64,000 bases of DNA from NCBI GenBank assembly GCA_032716605.1, contig CM064492.1, positions 46,035,403-46,099,402 of the forward strand, in the 5' to 3' direction. This DNA is from Paralithodes platypus. Its lineage: Eukaryota > Arthropoda > Malacostraca > Decapoda > Lithodidae. The notes beneath the pieces were generated by a model. The model searched no databases. It was given only the letters and a program-made list of their open reading frames with translations, and was not told the DNA's origin. How positions within the stretch are numbered: position 1 is the stretch's first letter; each line of letters starts with the position of its first letter. Shown piece after piece: positions 9,388-21,170 of this stretch. The translations under genes were made by a program, and so were the position numbers.

Positions 9388-12154
9388 ACATGTACTGAAT
9401 TCCTAAATAACAGTAATGAAGTGGTGGAAATACTTGGAGTTAAAATAGAATCCCTAAATTTAGCAGTTATTGTTACATACAGGCCTCCAGACTCATCCCG
9501 AGAAGAATTCAAAACCCAGCTCAACAAAATAAAATCAGAAGTGGAAACCCTGGGGAACCCAACACAAAATATTATATGGCTAGGAGACTTTAACCTACCA
9601 AACATTAAATGGAGACAACTAGAAAACCAGTTAGTGGCAAACAACATCAGAGAAGCAAATACGAGAGAGCTTTTTGAACTTTGCGATTTTTTTAGTCTTA
9701 CCCAACATATTGCTGAACCCACACGGGAAAACAATATCTTAGACCTGGTCTTCACTAGCAACGACTCTCTAGTACACAGCATTAACATATCGGACACAAC
9801 ATACTCAGATCATAAATTAATTGAGATAAAAAAAAACTTAGAAAGTGTACAGACAACCTCAGAATCGAGAACAAAAACCGGCCCCTTCAGTAAATTTAAC
9901 TTCAATAACAAAAACATTAGGTGGGAAGAGGTAAATCAAGAAATGGAGGAAATAGACTGGGAAGATTTAATGAATAACCTGACACCAGCAGAATGTCTAG
10001 TCTTAATAACAGAAACGATGACCCAAATCTGTAGCCACCATATACCTGCAAGACAAACAAAACGAAGAAGCAAACAAGATCGGGAAAGGAGGAAGCTGTA
10101 CAGAAGAAGAAAATTACTCACACAAAGACGCACACATCAAAATCTACAGGATAGGCAAAAGGCCGAAATAGATAGAGAAATTGTGGAAATTGAACAAAGG
10201 CTAAGAATATCATATGAACTACAACATATGGAAGAGGAGAGGAAAGCTATTGCAGGTATAAAGGAAAATTCCAAATACTTCTTCATACGCCAAACAAAAG
10301 GCTAAAACAACATCAAACATCGGCCCACTGAGCAAAGGGGATGGCTCTTTCACAGGGGACAAAAAGGAAATGAGCGAACTATTAACCAGGCAGTATGAAA
10401 TGGCATTCAGTGAGCCTGATGAAACAAAAGTCATCAGAGACCAAAATATATTTTTCATGGAAACCTCCCCCACGGAAACCCCTCAGATGCTGGATATTGA
10501 TTTCGGTCCAAAAGACATAGAAGAGGCCATTTCCAACATGCCATCCCACTCGGCACCAGGCCCGGACTCATGGAATTCGATCCTAATGAAGAAATGTAAG
10601 GAAAACCTCTCAAAACCCCTGGCTATAATGTGGAGAAGGAGTCTAGACACTGGTGACATACCAGATAGCTTGAAAAATGCAATAATTGCCCCACTGCATA
10701 AAGGAGGGAGTAAAGCACTACCAAAAAACTACCGCCCGGTAGCTCTAACCTCTCACATCATTTAAGTTTTCGAACGAGTCCTGCGAAAAAAAAAATCAAC
10801 ATTCATGGAGACAAATGAACTACACAACACCGGTCAACATGGGTTCAGAGCGGGAAGATCATGCGGGAAGATCAGAGCGGGAAGATCATGTCTCTCACAA
10901 CTTTTGGAACACTATGACAAAATTCTTAAAGCGCTAGAAGAAAAGAAAAACGTGGATGTCATTTACACCGATTTTGCTAAGGCATTTGATAAATGTGACC
11001 ATGGTATAATAGCCCACAAACTGAAAGCAAAAGGTATAATTGGGAAAATCGGACGGTGGATATACAATTTCCTCGTAAACCGAAAACAATCGGTAGCAGT
11101 AAACCAAGTCACATCTGAGCCTTCGGATGTCAAAAGCTCAGTGCCCCAAGGAACAGTGCTGGCGCCCCTTCTGTTCCTCATACTAATTTGCGACATAGAT
11201 ACCAACACCAGACACAGTACGGTGTCGTCTTTTGCTGATGACACAAAATTAAGCAAGATAGTAAACACACAAGAAGACACGGGCCGACTGCAGGAAGACA
11301 TGAATGTAGTGTTCCAGTGGACCAGGGAAAACAACATGCAATTCAATGAGGAAAAATTCCAATTAATACGGTACGGAGATAATAATGGTGTTAAAGAAAT
11401 TACAAATTACTTAACAGAATCTAACCACATAATAGAATGGAAAGACAGTGTGAAAGACCTTGGGGTATTAATGTCTGAAAATATGGGTTTCAAAGTACAT
11501 AACCAGGTCAAAGTGGCGGCTGCGAAACGTCTAACGGGTTGGATTCTGCGTACTTTTAAAACACGCGGTGAAGTACCTATGATAACGCTCTTCAAATCTC
11601 TAGTGCTACCGCGGCTTGAATATTGTAGCGTATTAACATCCCCATACAAAGCAGGTGAAATAAATGACGTAGAGAGTGTACAAAGAAATTTCACTTCGCA
11701 TATAAGTTCGATAAAACAGCTACACTATTGGGAGCGTTTAAGAGCACTGAATCTGTACTCACTGGAACGTAGAAGAGAACGTTACCTAATAATATACACG
11801 TGGAAAATCGCAGAGGGTTTAGTACCAAACCTACATACTCCGATAGTCATGAAATTCAGTGATAGGAGAGGCTGGGAATGCGAAATCCCCCGGATGAATA
11901 ACAGGGGTGCTATGGGCTCTCTGCGAGAGGGCTGGTTATCACACAGAGGCCCATGTCTCTTCAACAAACTCCCACAGCGAGTAAGAGACATGAGGGACGT
12001 CTCGTTAGACAGCTTCAAGAGAGCCCTGGATGTCGAACTGCAAAAGGTGCCAGACGAGCCCATCCTCGCAAGGGAGCGAGCTGTCGCTTCAAACAGTCTA
12101 CTGCACCAAATCACCACCCAAAACGAGGGGCGTCGCGCTCCTTGGTGCCGCTAG
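9388..12154 (+). pseudogene. LINE3a ORF2 (endonuclease plus RT)
   Basis: Endonuclease motifs YRPPDSS, IIWLGDFNLPNIKW and YSDHKLIEI lie in 9388-10305. A frame change follows, then RT motifs in 10370-12154: SAPGPDSWNS, KNYRPVALTS, IYTDFAKAFDKCDHG, SVPQGTVLAPLLF and SFADDTKLSK. One TAA at 10763 replaces a Lys codon present in LINE3b. A 27-bp in-frame duplication (about 10852-10890, RAGRSCGKI) is absent from LINE3b. The C-terminal 300 residues are nearly identical to LINE3b, so both insertions are fairly recent. Confidence 0.87.
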
Positions 12155-12195
12155 AAGAGTGGCGAACACATCATAAGGTATCATAAGGTAAGGTA
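9388..12195 (+). mobile_element. LINE3a: CR1/L2-group non-LTR retrotransposon, 5'-truncated, inserted in DIRS1 gag
   Basis: It starts inside the endonuclease and ends in a short repeated tail (atcataaggt twice, then aaggta). A second copy (LINE3b, 31265-32785) ends the same way with atctaaaggt repeats. Gag of DIRS1 reads up to 9387 on one side and resumes at about 12195 on the other. I could not fix the target duplication. Confidence 0.85.
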
Positions 12196-12949
12196 TACCT
12201 AGCCGATGACGAACTCCGGGGAGATTCGACAGTACCCTGAGAGTCGTCTAGAAGGTGACTGGTCTCTTCAACCACCATCTCTGTGACCAGAGATCGTTGT
12301 TCTTCATCCGTTAAGTCTGGCTTATCATGGGAAGATCCTGCCGAAGCCGGGACCTCCACATGTTGCCATGTTTAATCTGAGATAGAAGATGGTACATCGG
12401 CATCCCGGTGGACGTCAGCCACTAGTTGAGTCACAAAGGGATGTGTTCTGTCCTGCCAGGACTGTGAGTATCGCCATACACCTTGGCTGTGGCTGTCACT
12501 CGCTTGTGAGCTTGGTATACTCTCCGATTGAGAGCCCTCGCCCGAGCCCTGTAAAGGTTTATGATAATTAAAAGCTCCCATAGCTCAAGGATATCACATT
12601 GCAATGCTTTATGTGCTACATTCGTTGAGTAAGTATCGAGAAGTTGTTTCCCTTCTTGTAAAGCCACCGCCGCAGGATTATCTTTCTGAATTAGAACTTT
12701 AACAGTTAGGGGGTTACAAATAGCGCAATTCTTTGTCACCCATATCCCCCGTGACCGATCTGGGCATTTAACACAAATAAAGTAGAGCTGGTGAGCAAAA
12801 ATAGAGATACCTGAGCATAACGGCAACGCCGGTACTCCGCCCTGGAAAGAGAAATTTCCAGGGATTAATGCTCCTAAGGTTACCCCCAAAAAATGGTACA
12901 AAACATGTGCCACAACACCGCCGGTCAACGAACCGTAGCACTGCACCAC
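12196..12949 (-). pseudogene. DIRS1 gag, N-terminal part
   Basis: Minus-strand frames 12949-12431, 12581-12372 and 12359-12196 match the start of gag in DIRS2 and DIRS3. The N-terminal region has a zinc-ribbon-like cluster (ICVKCPDRSRGIWVTKNCAIC). An acidic, Ser-rich stretch (EEQRSLVTEMVVEETSH, SPRSSSSA) follows and corresponds to DIRS2 15793-15527. The SR-rich segment seen in DIRS2 is mostly missing here. Confidence 0.75.
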
Positions 12950-12966
12950 TACTTTTCGTTTTCCTT

Positions 12967-13260
12967 TAGTTTCATATTAAAGATTTCAGCATATCTTTAC
13001 CTGTCCAAAAGATTTAAGCCGATCTTCTGAATCCTCATAAAGATGAAGTATATCTTTATTAGAAAGCCGTGATACCCTAGTGTATCAATCAATTGTTTGG
13101 CAAATTATCGCGAATTGCACATTCGTTAACTTAACCACCCGAAGGTACAACCGCCGGGTTTAATATATCATGTCAAACCAATTGTACCTGCCCCAGACCT
13201 CTTTGTAAAAAGGTCGCCGGGAGGGAAAGACCAAACAAACAAACAGCATTGTTTCAATGG
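12967..13260 (-). repeat. DIRS1 5' leader copy (L1a)
   Basis: The sequence is non-coding. It shares the blocks attaaagatttca...cctgtccaaaagatttaag and ccgtgataccct.gtgtatcaatcaat with 13262-13552, and more distantly with the DIRS2 leader at 16945-17390. It lies directly 5' (minus strand) of DIRS1 gag. Relative to the other copies it lacks about 150 bp after the kagatgaagtatatctttatt block. Confidence 0.7.
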
Positions 13261-13261
13261 C

Positions 13262-13552
13262 TTATTAAAGATTTCAACATATCTTTACCTGTCCAAAAGA
13301 TTTAAGCATATCTTCTGAAACCTCATAAAGATGAAGTATATCTTTATTAAAGATGAAGTCTTTCAAGTATCCCTTTACACTTGAAACACTAGTAAGATTC
13401 AGGCATCTTTTTATCCCATAAAAAGTCTAAGCCTATCTTAATCTCTAATCCGGCTTCTCCCAGAAGCCCACATAGATCGCCGTCTTGAAGGCCGTGATAC
13501 CCTATTGTATCAATCAATCGTTTGGCAAATTATCGCAAATTTGCAAATCCGT
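13262..13552 (-). repeat. Second DIRS leader copy (L1b) abutting truncated DIRS2
   Basis: It repeats L1a but keeps the middle part. It ends exactly where the DIRS2 reverse transcriptase breaks off (...RFQRLLAL). The order on the minus strand is DIRS2 RT, L1b, L1a, DIRS1 gag. It is either a recombination scar between two elements or a remnant of a third. Confidence 0.65.
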
Positions 13553-14067
13553 TAAGGCCAGAAGACGTTGAAACCGTTTGTTTACCGGGACGTGCCAATA
13601 CGCGTCCGTCAGGTCTAAAGAACACATCCACCCTTCCGGCGGAAGTGTTAGCCTGATTTGATTCACTGTCAGCATCCGGAAGGACACGTTGTGAATGTGG
13701 AGGTTCAGATAAGACAGGTCTACGACCGGCCTCATCTGAACACTGTCCCTTTTGGGTACCAGAAAAAGTTTGGATGTAAAAACTGGGTAATTTTGAGGAA
13801 CCGGGATGAGAACATTCTTGGCCACCATCTCTTGGATCAGTGACTCCACCTCTAATGAAACAAAATTTGCCTTTTTCGGCTGACGTAAGCGAGGTCGCCA
13901 GAGCCACTGCCAGGTGATGCCTTTGCGTGCCACCATCCTCGCCCATGTGTTTAAAAGCCATGCGCGATGATTCGCCCGGAACGACCCAGTTAGCAGACAA
14001 GGGTTCACCGGCTGGACTACCCTCTGATCCACCCGCCGGAAGATTGGCCCTGGGAGTGAGGGAGACC
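13553..14067 (-). pseudogene. DIRS2 reverse transcriptase, N-terminal fragment
   Basis: The frame includes ARKGITWQWLWRPRLRQP, VFTSKLFLVPKRDSVQMRP and GWMCSLDLTDAYWHVPVNK (RT motif A). It matches DIRS3 50090-50500 closely, then stops at RFQRLLAL and runs into leader sequence. Motifs B to E are absent, so it is a truncated relic. Confidence 0.88.
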
Positions 14068-16749
14068 CTAGTTTTTTGGTGGTGGTGGTGGTGTAAGTTT
14101 AGACGACTGGCCGGGTTTGGCTGGAGACGGGCCCTGGCCCGGCCTTTGATACCTCTGTCCTTTATGGTTACCTGAAGACTTTCCTTGCTTGTATCTGTAC
14201 TGACCTTGGGTGGAAGAGGATTTAGGCAAATGAAAGGATTTTGCCCCACCAGACTGAGCTTTAGCGACTGGTTTGGGCTTGGTAAAAGTGAAAGCAGGTT
14301 TCTTAGACAGGGCGGGACTGTGCTTCAAGGCCTGAGCCATGTTAAACACCGTCCTCCACACCTCCGGGGACATTAAAGAGGCAGTTAGAACTGAGGACAT
14401 TATTACTTGATTTGCAATCCTATCCGGGAGCTTTCGGACTAGAGACATCCTTAGATCTTGTCTTGCCCGCACCGCCTCTAACAAGGCCGTGCGTATATCT
14501 CCCAGTGACTGTATAGAAGTCTGGAGAAGCAAGCGTCTAGACAGTTCGATCGCCTTTCGGACTTCTGTGTCCGCGATAGCCTGAGCAGATCTTAGCATTG
14601 ACTTTGCTACCTGTTGCGTAACTATATACTGAGAAAATAGTCTATACGCCTTTCCCCGTAGCCTAAACTCCCGGTGTAGGTGAGCAGTGGAAGGTGTAGA
14701 AAAGGGATCTTTAAGCTCGCATAGATTAATTTTAGGGGCAGCTAAAAAAGCAAATAGAGCAGAGGGAACTCCGCCGGCAGAGTATACCGGGAGAGAGAAC
14801 CAAGAATGGCTTTCTTGTGGAATTTGGTGTGAAGCTTTAGAAGTGAATGTAGTTGCAAAGTTTTGCGCCTCGACTTCACAGTCCACCCAAGGTCCCGGAC
14901 CCAACTGCTCCACCTTCAAAACTGGATTTGCGGCTGAGTCTGTGAATGTCTTTAAACCTAACTCAGGGGTTAGAGCCGACAGCGCTTTGATATCATTGAA
15001 TCCGTCATGTTTTGTCCAGTCCGAAAATAGTTATGAAGCTGACGCAGGGGGTAGGGCAGGTGTAGAAGAATATACAAAATAATCATGATGATAATAGCTG
15101 GGGATGGCCTTAATACTAACATCAAGTACATTTCCCAGCATATCTAGAGCCCTTAACTTCCTAGATTTATTCCCTTGGATTACCCACTCTCATGGTACCG
15201 GAAGCTCCCCTGACATAGTGGACTGTGCTACCTCTGGCTTTGTTGGTACCAATGATACCCAAGAATCGTCTGGCCCGTATAAGAGAGGCATAGCCCCTTT
15301 TCTGATCGGGGCTTTGTCTAACGGGGGAGGATTTACGTCTGCTACTACTCGCACATTGGAAGTAGTTAGTGCCGCCGAAGTTGGCCTAGTAACAATAGTA
15401 GGTGATACAAGGGGAGTGAGCGGAATTTGTGTCAAAGCAATGGAAGTAGCCAGAGGTCGGACAGTCGATGTTGGCGTGGAAGCTCCCAGACCAACTATAG
15501 GAGGCTCCGGTTGCTGGCCAAAAAACTTAGTTAGCACTCTCTAGTAACCCATTAATCTCATCTGCCGTGACAAATTGAGCAGAGGAAGAACTATTAGGTG
15601 AAGCATCCCTATTCTGAGAGTTATCTACGACTGAACTAGACTCGTGAATTCCCACCTCAGAAATAATAGAACCCTCATCCCCTGCCTCCGGTCCCTCCTG
15701 AGAGGATTCCGCCGAGGCTGGGACCCCCTGATGTTGCCATGTTAAGTCAGGGATGGAAGACGGGGTCTCCGCGTCCCGGTGGACTTCAGCCACTACCTGT
15801 GTTGCCTGATATGGAAGTGAGCTGTCCCTCTATGGCTGGGAGTATCTCCAAACTCCCCGGTCTTGGCCGGAACTCACTTGTGAGCCAGGCCCCACCCCAA
15901 TGACTGAGCCCTCACTCGAGCCCTCTAGCGGGTTATCACTGCCGGGAGAACCCTCTAAATCTAAAGTGAGAATATTGGAACTGGGAATAATATTTGGGGA
16001 CAACTTGTCCGCCGGTATATCCCCCACCACAGTCTCTGACTCCACTTCCGACCTGTCAGATTGGACATGAGACATGTCGGGAGTAGAGGCAGAAAGCGAG
16101 GTTCGAGGCTCCGGCGAACGCCGGGAGGACTTTCGTGCATGAGACTCTTTCTTAGAAGACTTGTGACTCCGCCTCAACTTCGATGTATCACTAGAACTGT
16201 CCTTGGTCTTGTCTGTCCTACTCTTCTTCCGCGAAGGTGTAGTCGAGTGACTATGTGTCTGCTTTCTGAGAGGAGACCGTGACCTGGACCTAGATCTTGA
16301 CTCCAAAGCTGTCGCCGGGGGAGACGGCTCTCGCGGTCTCTGAGATGTGCCGGGAGAGGGAAGAAGCCCTTTACCCAGCCCAGTCTCTGCCGACTTATTG
16401 ACTTTACTTCGGGAAGAAGGACGTTTAATTGGGGGGGTGCTGAATCAACAAACGGTCCCATAGAATTACGTTATCACACTGCAGTGCTTTATGAGCCACT
16501 GTACAGGGTAGTAGCATAATTAGTAAGAAGTTGTCTGACCTCGCGTAATGCAACCGCCGCGGCCAGATTGTCGTGCTGTAATACTTTAATACTGAGCTGA
16601 CTACAAAAGGTACAATTCTTCGTTACCCACAAACCCCTTGATCGGTCCAAGCATTTGACACAACGAATGCACAGAGTATGTGCAAAAATAGGGATCCCGG
16701 AACATGAGGGCGTTGAGCAAAGAGCAAAAACAGGGGCTAGAGCAGCCAT
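14068..16749 (-). pseudogene. DIRS2 gag, frameshifted
   Basis: The N-terminus (16749-16489) has the cluster CIRCVKCLDRSRGLWVTKNCTFC. The next frame (16306-15830) is strongly Ser/Arg-rich (SRSRSRSRSPLRK, RKSSRRSPEPR). Then come 15793-15527 (acidic, Ser-rich), 15537-15190 (MPLLYGPDDSWVSL) and 14919-14068 (EFRLRGKAYRLFSQY, SLGDIRTALLEAVRARQDL), with a basic, Gly/Gln/Lys-rich tail (QGQYRYKQGKSSGNHKGQRY). The SR segment and basic tail suggest RNA binding. The function is inferred from position only. Confidence 0.8.
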
Positions 16750-16759
16750 GGCAGAGACT

Positions 16760-18370
16760 GGGTAAAAGCTAACTCCCCCCGGGCCTCACCTGGTCCTCTG
16801 TGGACCCGCCGGAACTCCGCCCTGGAAAAAAGAAAATTTCCAGGAATTAATGCTCATAAGGTTACCCCAAAATGTTCTAACACAAGTGTTAATGAACCGC
16901 CGGGCAACGAGACGTAATACACCACTATTACCTCTCGTTACCCTGTAGGTTCATATGTAAAGATTTTTTTAATATATTTACGTGTCCAAAAGATTTAAGA
17001 ATATCCTCTGACATGCTATAAAGATGAGCAGTTCTTTATAAATGACGCAGTCTTCCCTGTGATAAAAAGTTCACTGGGAACCCATAATAAGACGCCGGCC
17101 TCCTTATTATAACGCAGTTAACCAGGTTAAGCCCATCTTAATCATTAGATCTGACTCCTCTCGAAGCCTTCAAAGATCGCCGTAAGTTGAATGTCTCGAT
17201 ACCCAATTGTATCCCTCAATTGTTTGGCTAATCCTACCGAATTGCAAATCCGTGATTCCCACCCTCCCGAGGTTCAACCGCCGGTTGAAAATTAATAGAA
17301 AAGTTAACCCCAATTGTTCCTATCCCCACTTCTTTGCAAAAGATCGCCGGGGTGGAAAGACTAATCAAAGAAAACAGCCCATTTTTTTTTTTTTAACGGC
17401 TTTGCAAAACCGGGAAAAACTATAGTCAACAGGTGTCCGCGTGAACCCCTAATTGAATCGGGTAAAGCCATTCCGCCGGGAAACACACAGTAAGCCTGAA
17501 CACAGGCCCCACTACAGAGACGCAGTTCTGGAGAGCCCTCAAGCCACCACTCGCCGGGGGAAACTAGCCTATTTTAACCACGCGTGATTAAAACTCGGCA
17601 ACCAGCCGGATTTTCTCGGTGCAATCGAGAAAACCCGCCGGAAAAGGCAACCCACACCAACCAGATGGCATCGGAGGTACACAAATAGTGCCTGGAATAA
17701 GCCAATACACAACTTATCCAGAACACACATGACACAGTAGTACATATTTATACAATAAATCAATAACACTTGCACATGTAAAGAAGCTACGAGAGGCTGG
17801 CTAGGCCTAAGCAGACGGAGTATCGCTTAAACATGTAATAAAAACAAAAAGCACTGAATTATATCACAACAGGAACAGCCGCCAACACACCTCGAAGAAA
17901 TAAACCCGGGAGAGGGAAGCACTGACACGGGACCTAGAAAAAACTTCACTAAGTGACGAAAAATACGCTAGGAACGTCAGAAAACAAACAAATAAGGCAA
18001 CTTCATCAGAAAGATAAAAAGAAGCCTAATAACGCATAGTTAAAGCCAACTAAATAACTAGGCTAGCTAGCCGCGAAAACGTTTCACGCGTCCACCACGG
18101 GACCACGAGGGTACGTCCGAAATAGGCGTCCCAAATACACTGAACTGCGGGCAGCCCGCCCATGACACTCCTGCTACGCATATCCTAACCTTACTCGATA
18201 CATCCCAGAGTAAACAAATGAGAAAAAACTCACTAGGGACGCAGCAAATGCGGAACGAGCGGAGCGTGGGGAGACACGTCAGGGCAGGTTGAGCGCAGAG
18301 CAGAGAAGGAAGAATGACGCCTGAAGTCAGCGTCTGGTCAAAGATCCACACAAGTACATCCACGAAGTTA
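16760..18370 (-). other. DIRS2 5' leader and unassigned upstream sequence
   Basis: 16945-17390 is similar to the leader copies at 12967-13552. Beyond that, to about 18370, the sequence is GC/CpG-richer and has no convincing ORF. It contains several CCGCCGG strings (also common in DIRS gag and leader sequence). It may contain the element's terminal repeat and promoter, but I could not pair it with a 3' terminus. Confidence 0.4.
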
Positions 18371-18637
18371 TGGAAAGCTTATGATTAGTTATTCTTATTT
18401 TCTTTTTATTTGTTATTTTTTACGAAGTTTTTTCGTAGTGAGTACCCAATTTCATAATGACGAACCATGAGTGAGGTTGCGTGCGCTCATGATGAAGGCT
18501 CCTCAATTTTTTATGCTCTGCGCGGTAGATTCAAACTACGGTAAATGAGTGTTTGAAGAGGATGCCTTATGTAATAGGCATAATCGTCAATGATGGAGGG
18601 GCCACTAATAAATTAGCCTACATGTTCGTGGAATTTA
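18371..18637. repeat. R53 dispersed repeat, diverged copy
   Basis: It shows spaced similarity to 53855-54040: a poly-T stretch, acgaagttttttcgtagtgagtaccca, ...tgacga..., gcgcggta.attcaaa, then cgtcaatgatggaggggcc. It is a short non-coding dispersed repeat into which MITE-E copy 1 is inserted. Confidence 0.5.
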
Positions 18638-18641
18638 TTAA

Positions 18642-18959
18642 GGGGAGGTTTTTAGTGTGTTTCTCAGATGTCCATCAAGCTTGAAATTACACCCCCTTGA
18701 CTCCCTTTCAAGATAAATTTGTACATTTTTCGGTAGAAAAATGTCCCGGCTGAAAGCCGGTTCCTCTTAAATTACAGGCTCACTATCGCTCGCCAAGATA
18801 AAATTGACACCTGAATGGCACGAAAGGTCTTAATATGGGGTGAAAGTTCTTAAAATCGCTAAACTAATGGGGCAAACGTTTTATAATATCAAAAGCAATG
18901 GGGCTAAACATGAGGGAGAAAGGGGTCAAGAAAAAAATCCCTCGAGTGGAGATCTCCCC
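18642..18959. mobile_element. MITE-E copy 1, TTAA-flanked, 318 bp
   Basis: TTAA lies at 18638-18641 and 18960-18963. Ends are GGGGAGGTTTTTAG and ...GGAGATCTCCCC, inverted over GGGGAG. A second copy of exactly 318 bp lies at 56816-57133 with about 90 percent identity by eye. An internal short palindrome, cggctgaaagccgg, is present in both. It is non-coding. Confidence 0.88.
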
Positions 18960-18963
18960 TTAA

Positions 18964-19475
18964 ATGTAGTGTTGGGGGAAGTGGTTGGAGCAGCCGTTCC
19001 TGAGGCGGGAAGTTTAAATCTATTGACCAGACTCACCAAGCCTATAAACCACTTGCAAATTTCAGGCTATAATCAATTGGTTAGTGGAAAATAACCACCA
19101 AGATTTTTTTTTTTTTTTTTTTTAGCTTTTTGTATAAAATATAGAAAGGCAAGTTCTTGTGTTATTATGAAGTCATAATGACAAATTATATTTATTCAAA
19201 GGCTGCATTATATATATTTGATATTAATGTTAACGAACGGGGTGTTACTTATATACAGTACCGGTACTTACCAGTAGTATTAAAGACAGTAGCATCAAGA
19301 CAAAATATAATATACCTGTATTTTATAAAAATGCTGATTGGCTGGTTGAACAGTCAGAATGCTATATTAATTTCCAGATTTTAATTAAATTTTATATAAA
19401 CTATCCAAATATCCTCCTAATACTTAATCTGGCATGACATGGACTGGATATCTATCTATATGCTATATTCTATAT
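18964..19475. other. AT-rich non-coding stretch
   Basis: A T-run at about 19105-19124 is followed by very AT-rich sequence without coding signal. 19030-19080 (ccacttgcaaatttcaggctataa) resembles one arm of the palindromic element at 20955-21170, so a decayed relative may be present. Confidence 0.4.
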
Positions 19476-19479
19476 GCTC

Positions 19480-20290
19480 AGGCCCAATCCCCATTTTGGG
19501 GGTAGCCGACTCAAGACAGAGCAAGAACAGGGAAAACACAAAAACAACATAAAACAAAAAATAAACACAGATAAAAAACACAAACTCTCACACATCCAGG
19601 TCACCCAGGAGAAGACCCAGAGACCAGGGTTACCAAGGTCGCTCCAGCATTCCCCCGGCCCCTGACCACCAGGAGAGGTTCCGATCTCGGCAGGCAGACA
19701 TGCAGCGGAGCCAAAGCGACAAGCCCTCCCACCACACTTCCAGGCACACCCTTCATATTAATCGTCTCCCCGGGCCAGGCGCCTGATGGACTATTATCTA
19801 GTCCAACTTGCGCCCGACCCCTTACTCCAAATGACCACGTGTTCACTCAACTATTCACAAGCATTCTCCATTCACTCCTGTCCACCACCACTTCCCCTGC
19901 CTGATCTATAGTCATTCCTCTATCATCCAAAGCCTTTCTTACACAGTCTCTCCATCTCAATGGGGGTCTTCCTGCCCTTCTATCTCCCCTTGTACCTGAC
20001 TCACATATTCTCTTTGTAAGCCTTTCATCTCCCATTCGTTCAACATGACCATACCAGCTCAGCACCCTTCTGTCCACTCTGGCTGACAAATGTTCCTGCT
20101 GCCCCACTCTCCTACGTATCTCTTCATTTCTCAATCTGTCTCTACGAGTAACTCCACACATACTCCTCAAGCAGCTCATCTCCATCACATCCAGCCCTCT
20201 TTTCTCATTTTTCTTCAGAGCCCATGTCTCAGCCCCATACATCACTGTTGGCACAACAATTCCTTGATACAGTGGACTGGATATAGGTAA
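19480..20290 (-). mobile_element. RTE-like LINE 3' end fragment
   Basis: The minus strand 20290-19850 encodes the C-terminal region typical of RTE-like ORF2 (VPTVMYGAETWAL, CGVTRRDRLRNEEIRRRVG, LSWYGHVERMGDERLTKRI, GRPPLRWRDCVRKAL). It is followed by a 3' UTR (19850-19480) that recurs in part at 22965-23175. RT catalytic motifs are absent through 5' truncation. Confidence 0.82.
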
Positions 20291-20484
20291 AATAATACAG
20301 GGTGTCAAACCGTAGCAATATTATTTGAAGACTTGAATTAATGGCTCTTGGCCAAGTGGTTATGGTGCCCAACTCTCCCAAATCTACCTGGAGTGAGTGG
20401 TCCTGGTCAGGATACCTATCTCCAAACCATTTATGTCTACAGTATAAGAAAATGTTATCAATGATAGCTACTACCTCCTTGCAG

Positions 20485-20708
20485 TGCGGTCCCTGGCATC
20501 AGTTGCATATCGGAAGTCCCTGGAAGATGGCCCTGATATCCACTTCAACTTCTTTACGGTGGACCTGAACGGTGAGCTTGGGGCACTGTATGGGCCCACA
20601 CTGGAGAAGCAGACAGAATTTGTGGCCATCGCAGTTCAGCGTATCCTTGAAATCTACCAGGGAGCCAAGGTCAAGCCGGATTCAGTAATCATAGTTGGGC
20701 ATTCCATG
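20485..20708 (+). CDS. PGAP1: PGAP1 (GPI inositol-deacylase), internal exon with lipase active-site motif
   Basis: The exon follows a polypyrimidine acceptor (ctacctccttgcag, AG at 20483-20484) and ends at a consensus donor ATG|GTAAGT (GT at 20709). It contributes two bases of a split codon plus 74 codons: RSLASVAYRKSLEDGPDIHF, FFTVDLNGELGALYGPTLE, then VIIVGHSM. This matches the PGAP1/Bst1 family, ER membrane enzymes that remove the inositol acyl chain from GPI anchors before ER exit. G-H-S-M at the 3' end holds the catalytic Ser of the G-x-S-x-G lipase motif, completed by GG in the next exon. Upstream exons are not visible in the window. The identification is from recalled family motifs, not a search. 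Confidence 0.9.
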
Positions 20709-20954
20709 GTAAGTTAAGTTTAGTTCATTGGGTGACCCACATAGGACTGTTCTTGCTCAACATGATATGTCTGATATATGTTTTCTGCTTTTTGACTCAA
20801 TATTGTTGGTATGAATGATATGAAAATTAATATACTTCTTGATTATACATTGCTATCTTTCATCACATTGAAACATAAGTAAAGTCATAGAAAAAACCAA
20901 TCCGAAGTTATGATCTGTTACTTTAGTTTGTTACCCCATGTTATGAGGCTTTAT

Positions 20955-21170
20955 CAATTGACCACTTACGAGTTTCAGGCTATAAGGAAGTTGAAGGTGT
21001 AGACATCGATAGTAAATAGAAATGCAATAATAATGTAGGTTTCTGATGGCTAAAAGTATGTTGAATTGGATTTTATGTACTACAACCGTATTTTATCAGG
21101 TAAATCTGCTGAACATCGATATCTACAGCTCCAACTTCCTTATAGAACAAAACTTGCAAGGGGTCAATTG
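20955..21170. mobile_element. Palindromic MITE-like element, 216 bp
   Basis: The outer 55 bp of each side are inverted copies (CAATTGACCACTTACGAG... and ...CTTGCAAGGGGTCAATTG), both arms carrying atcgat and aacttcctta. It is non-coding. The superfamily is unclear; flanks do not show an obvious target duplication. Confidence 0.65.

Larger units (their letters stand above)
904..13260 (-). mobile_element. DIRS1: degenerate, multiply interrupted DIRS-like tyrosine-recombinase retroelement
   Basis: On the minus strand the order is 5' leader, gag (zinc-ribbon-like N-terminus at 12.9 kb, C-terminal part at 3.55-4.79 kb), RT/RNase H (2.3-3.54 kb) and tyrosine recombinase (0.96-2.39 kb). This is the layout of DIRS-like elements, which have no protease or DDE integrase. 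Every domain matches the second copy (DIRS3, 39.4-52.9 kb) and most match DIRS2. Three later insertions split it: MITE-B in the recombinase, a Tigger-type element in gag and a CR1/L2-like LINE in gag. The N-terminal half of RT is deleted, since gag residues run directly into the YLDD region near 3545. The element is dead. Confidence 0.85.
13553..18370 (-). mobile_element. DIRS2: DIRS-like element lacking the 3' half
   Basis: On the minus strand the order is a long CpG-rich leader (about 18.37-16.8 kb), gag (16.75-14.07 kb) and the first part of RT (14.07-13.55 kb). There is no YLDD motif, RNase H or recombinase; these are lost at the 13553 junction. The 5' limit is a guess set by the start of an unrelated repeat at about 18370. 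Confidence 0.75.
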
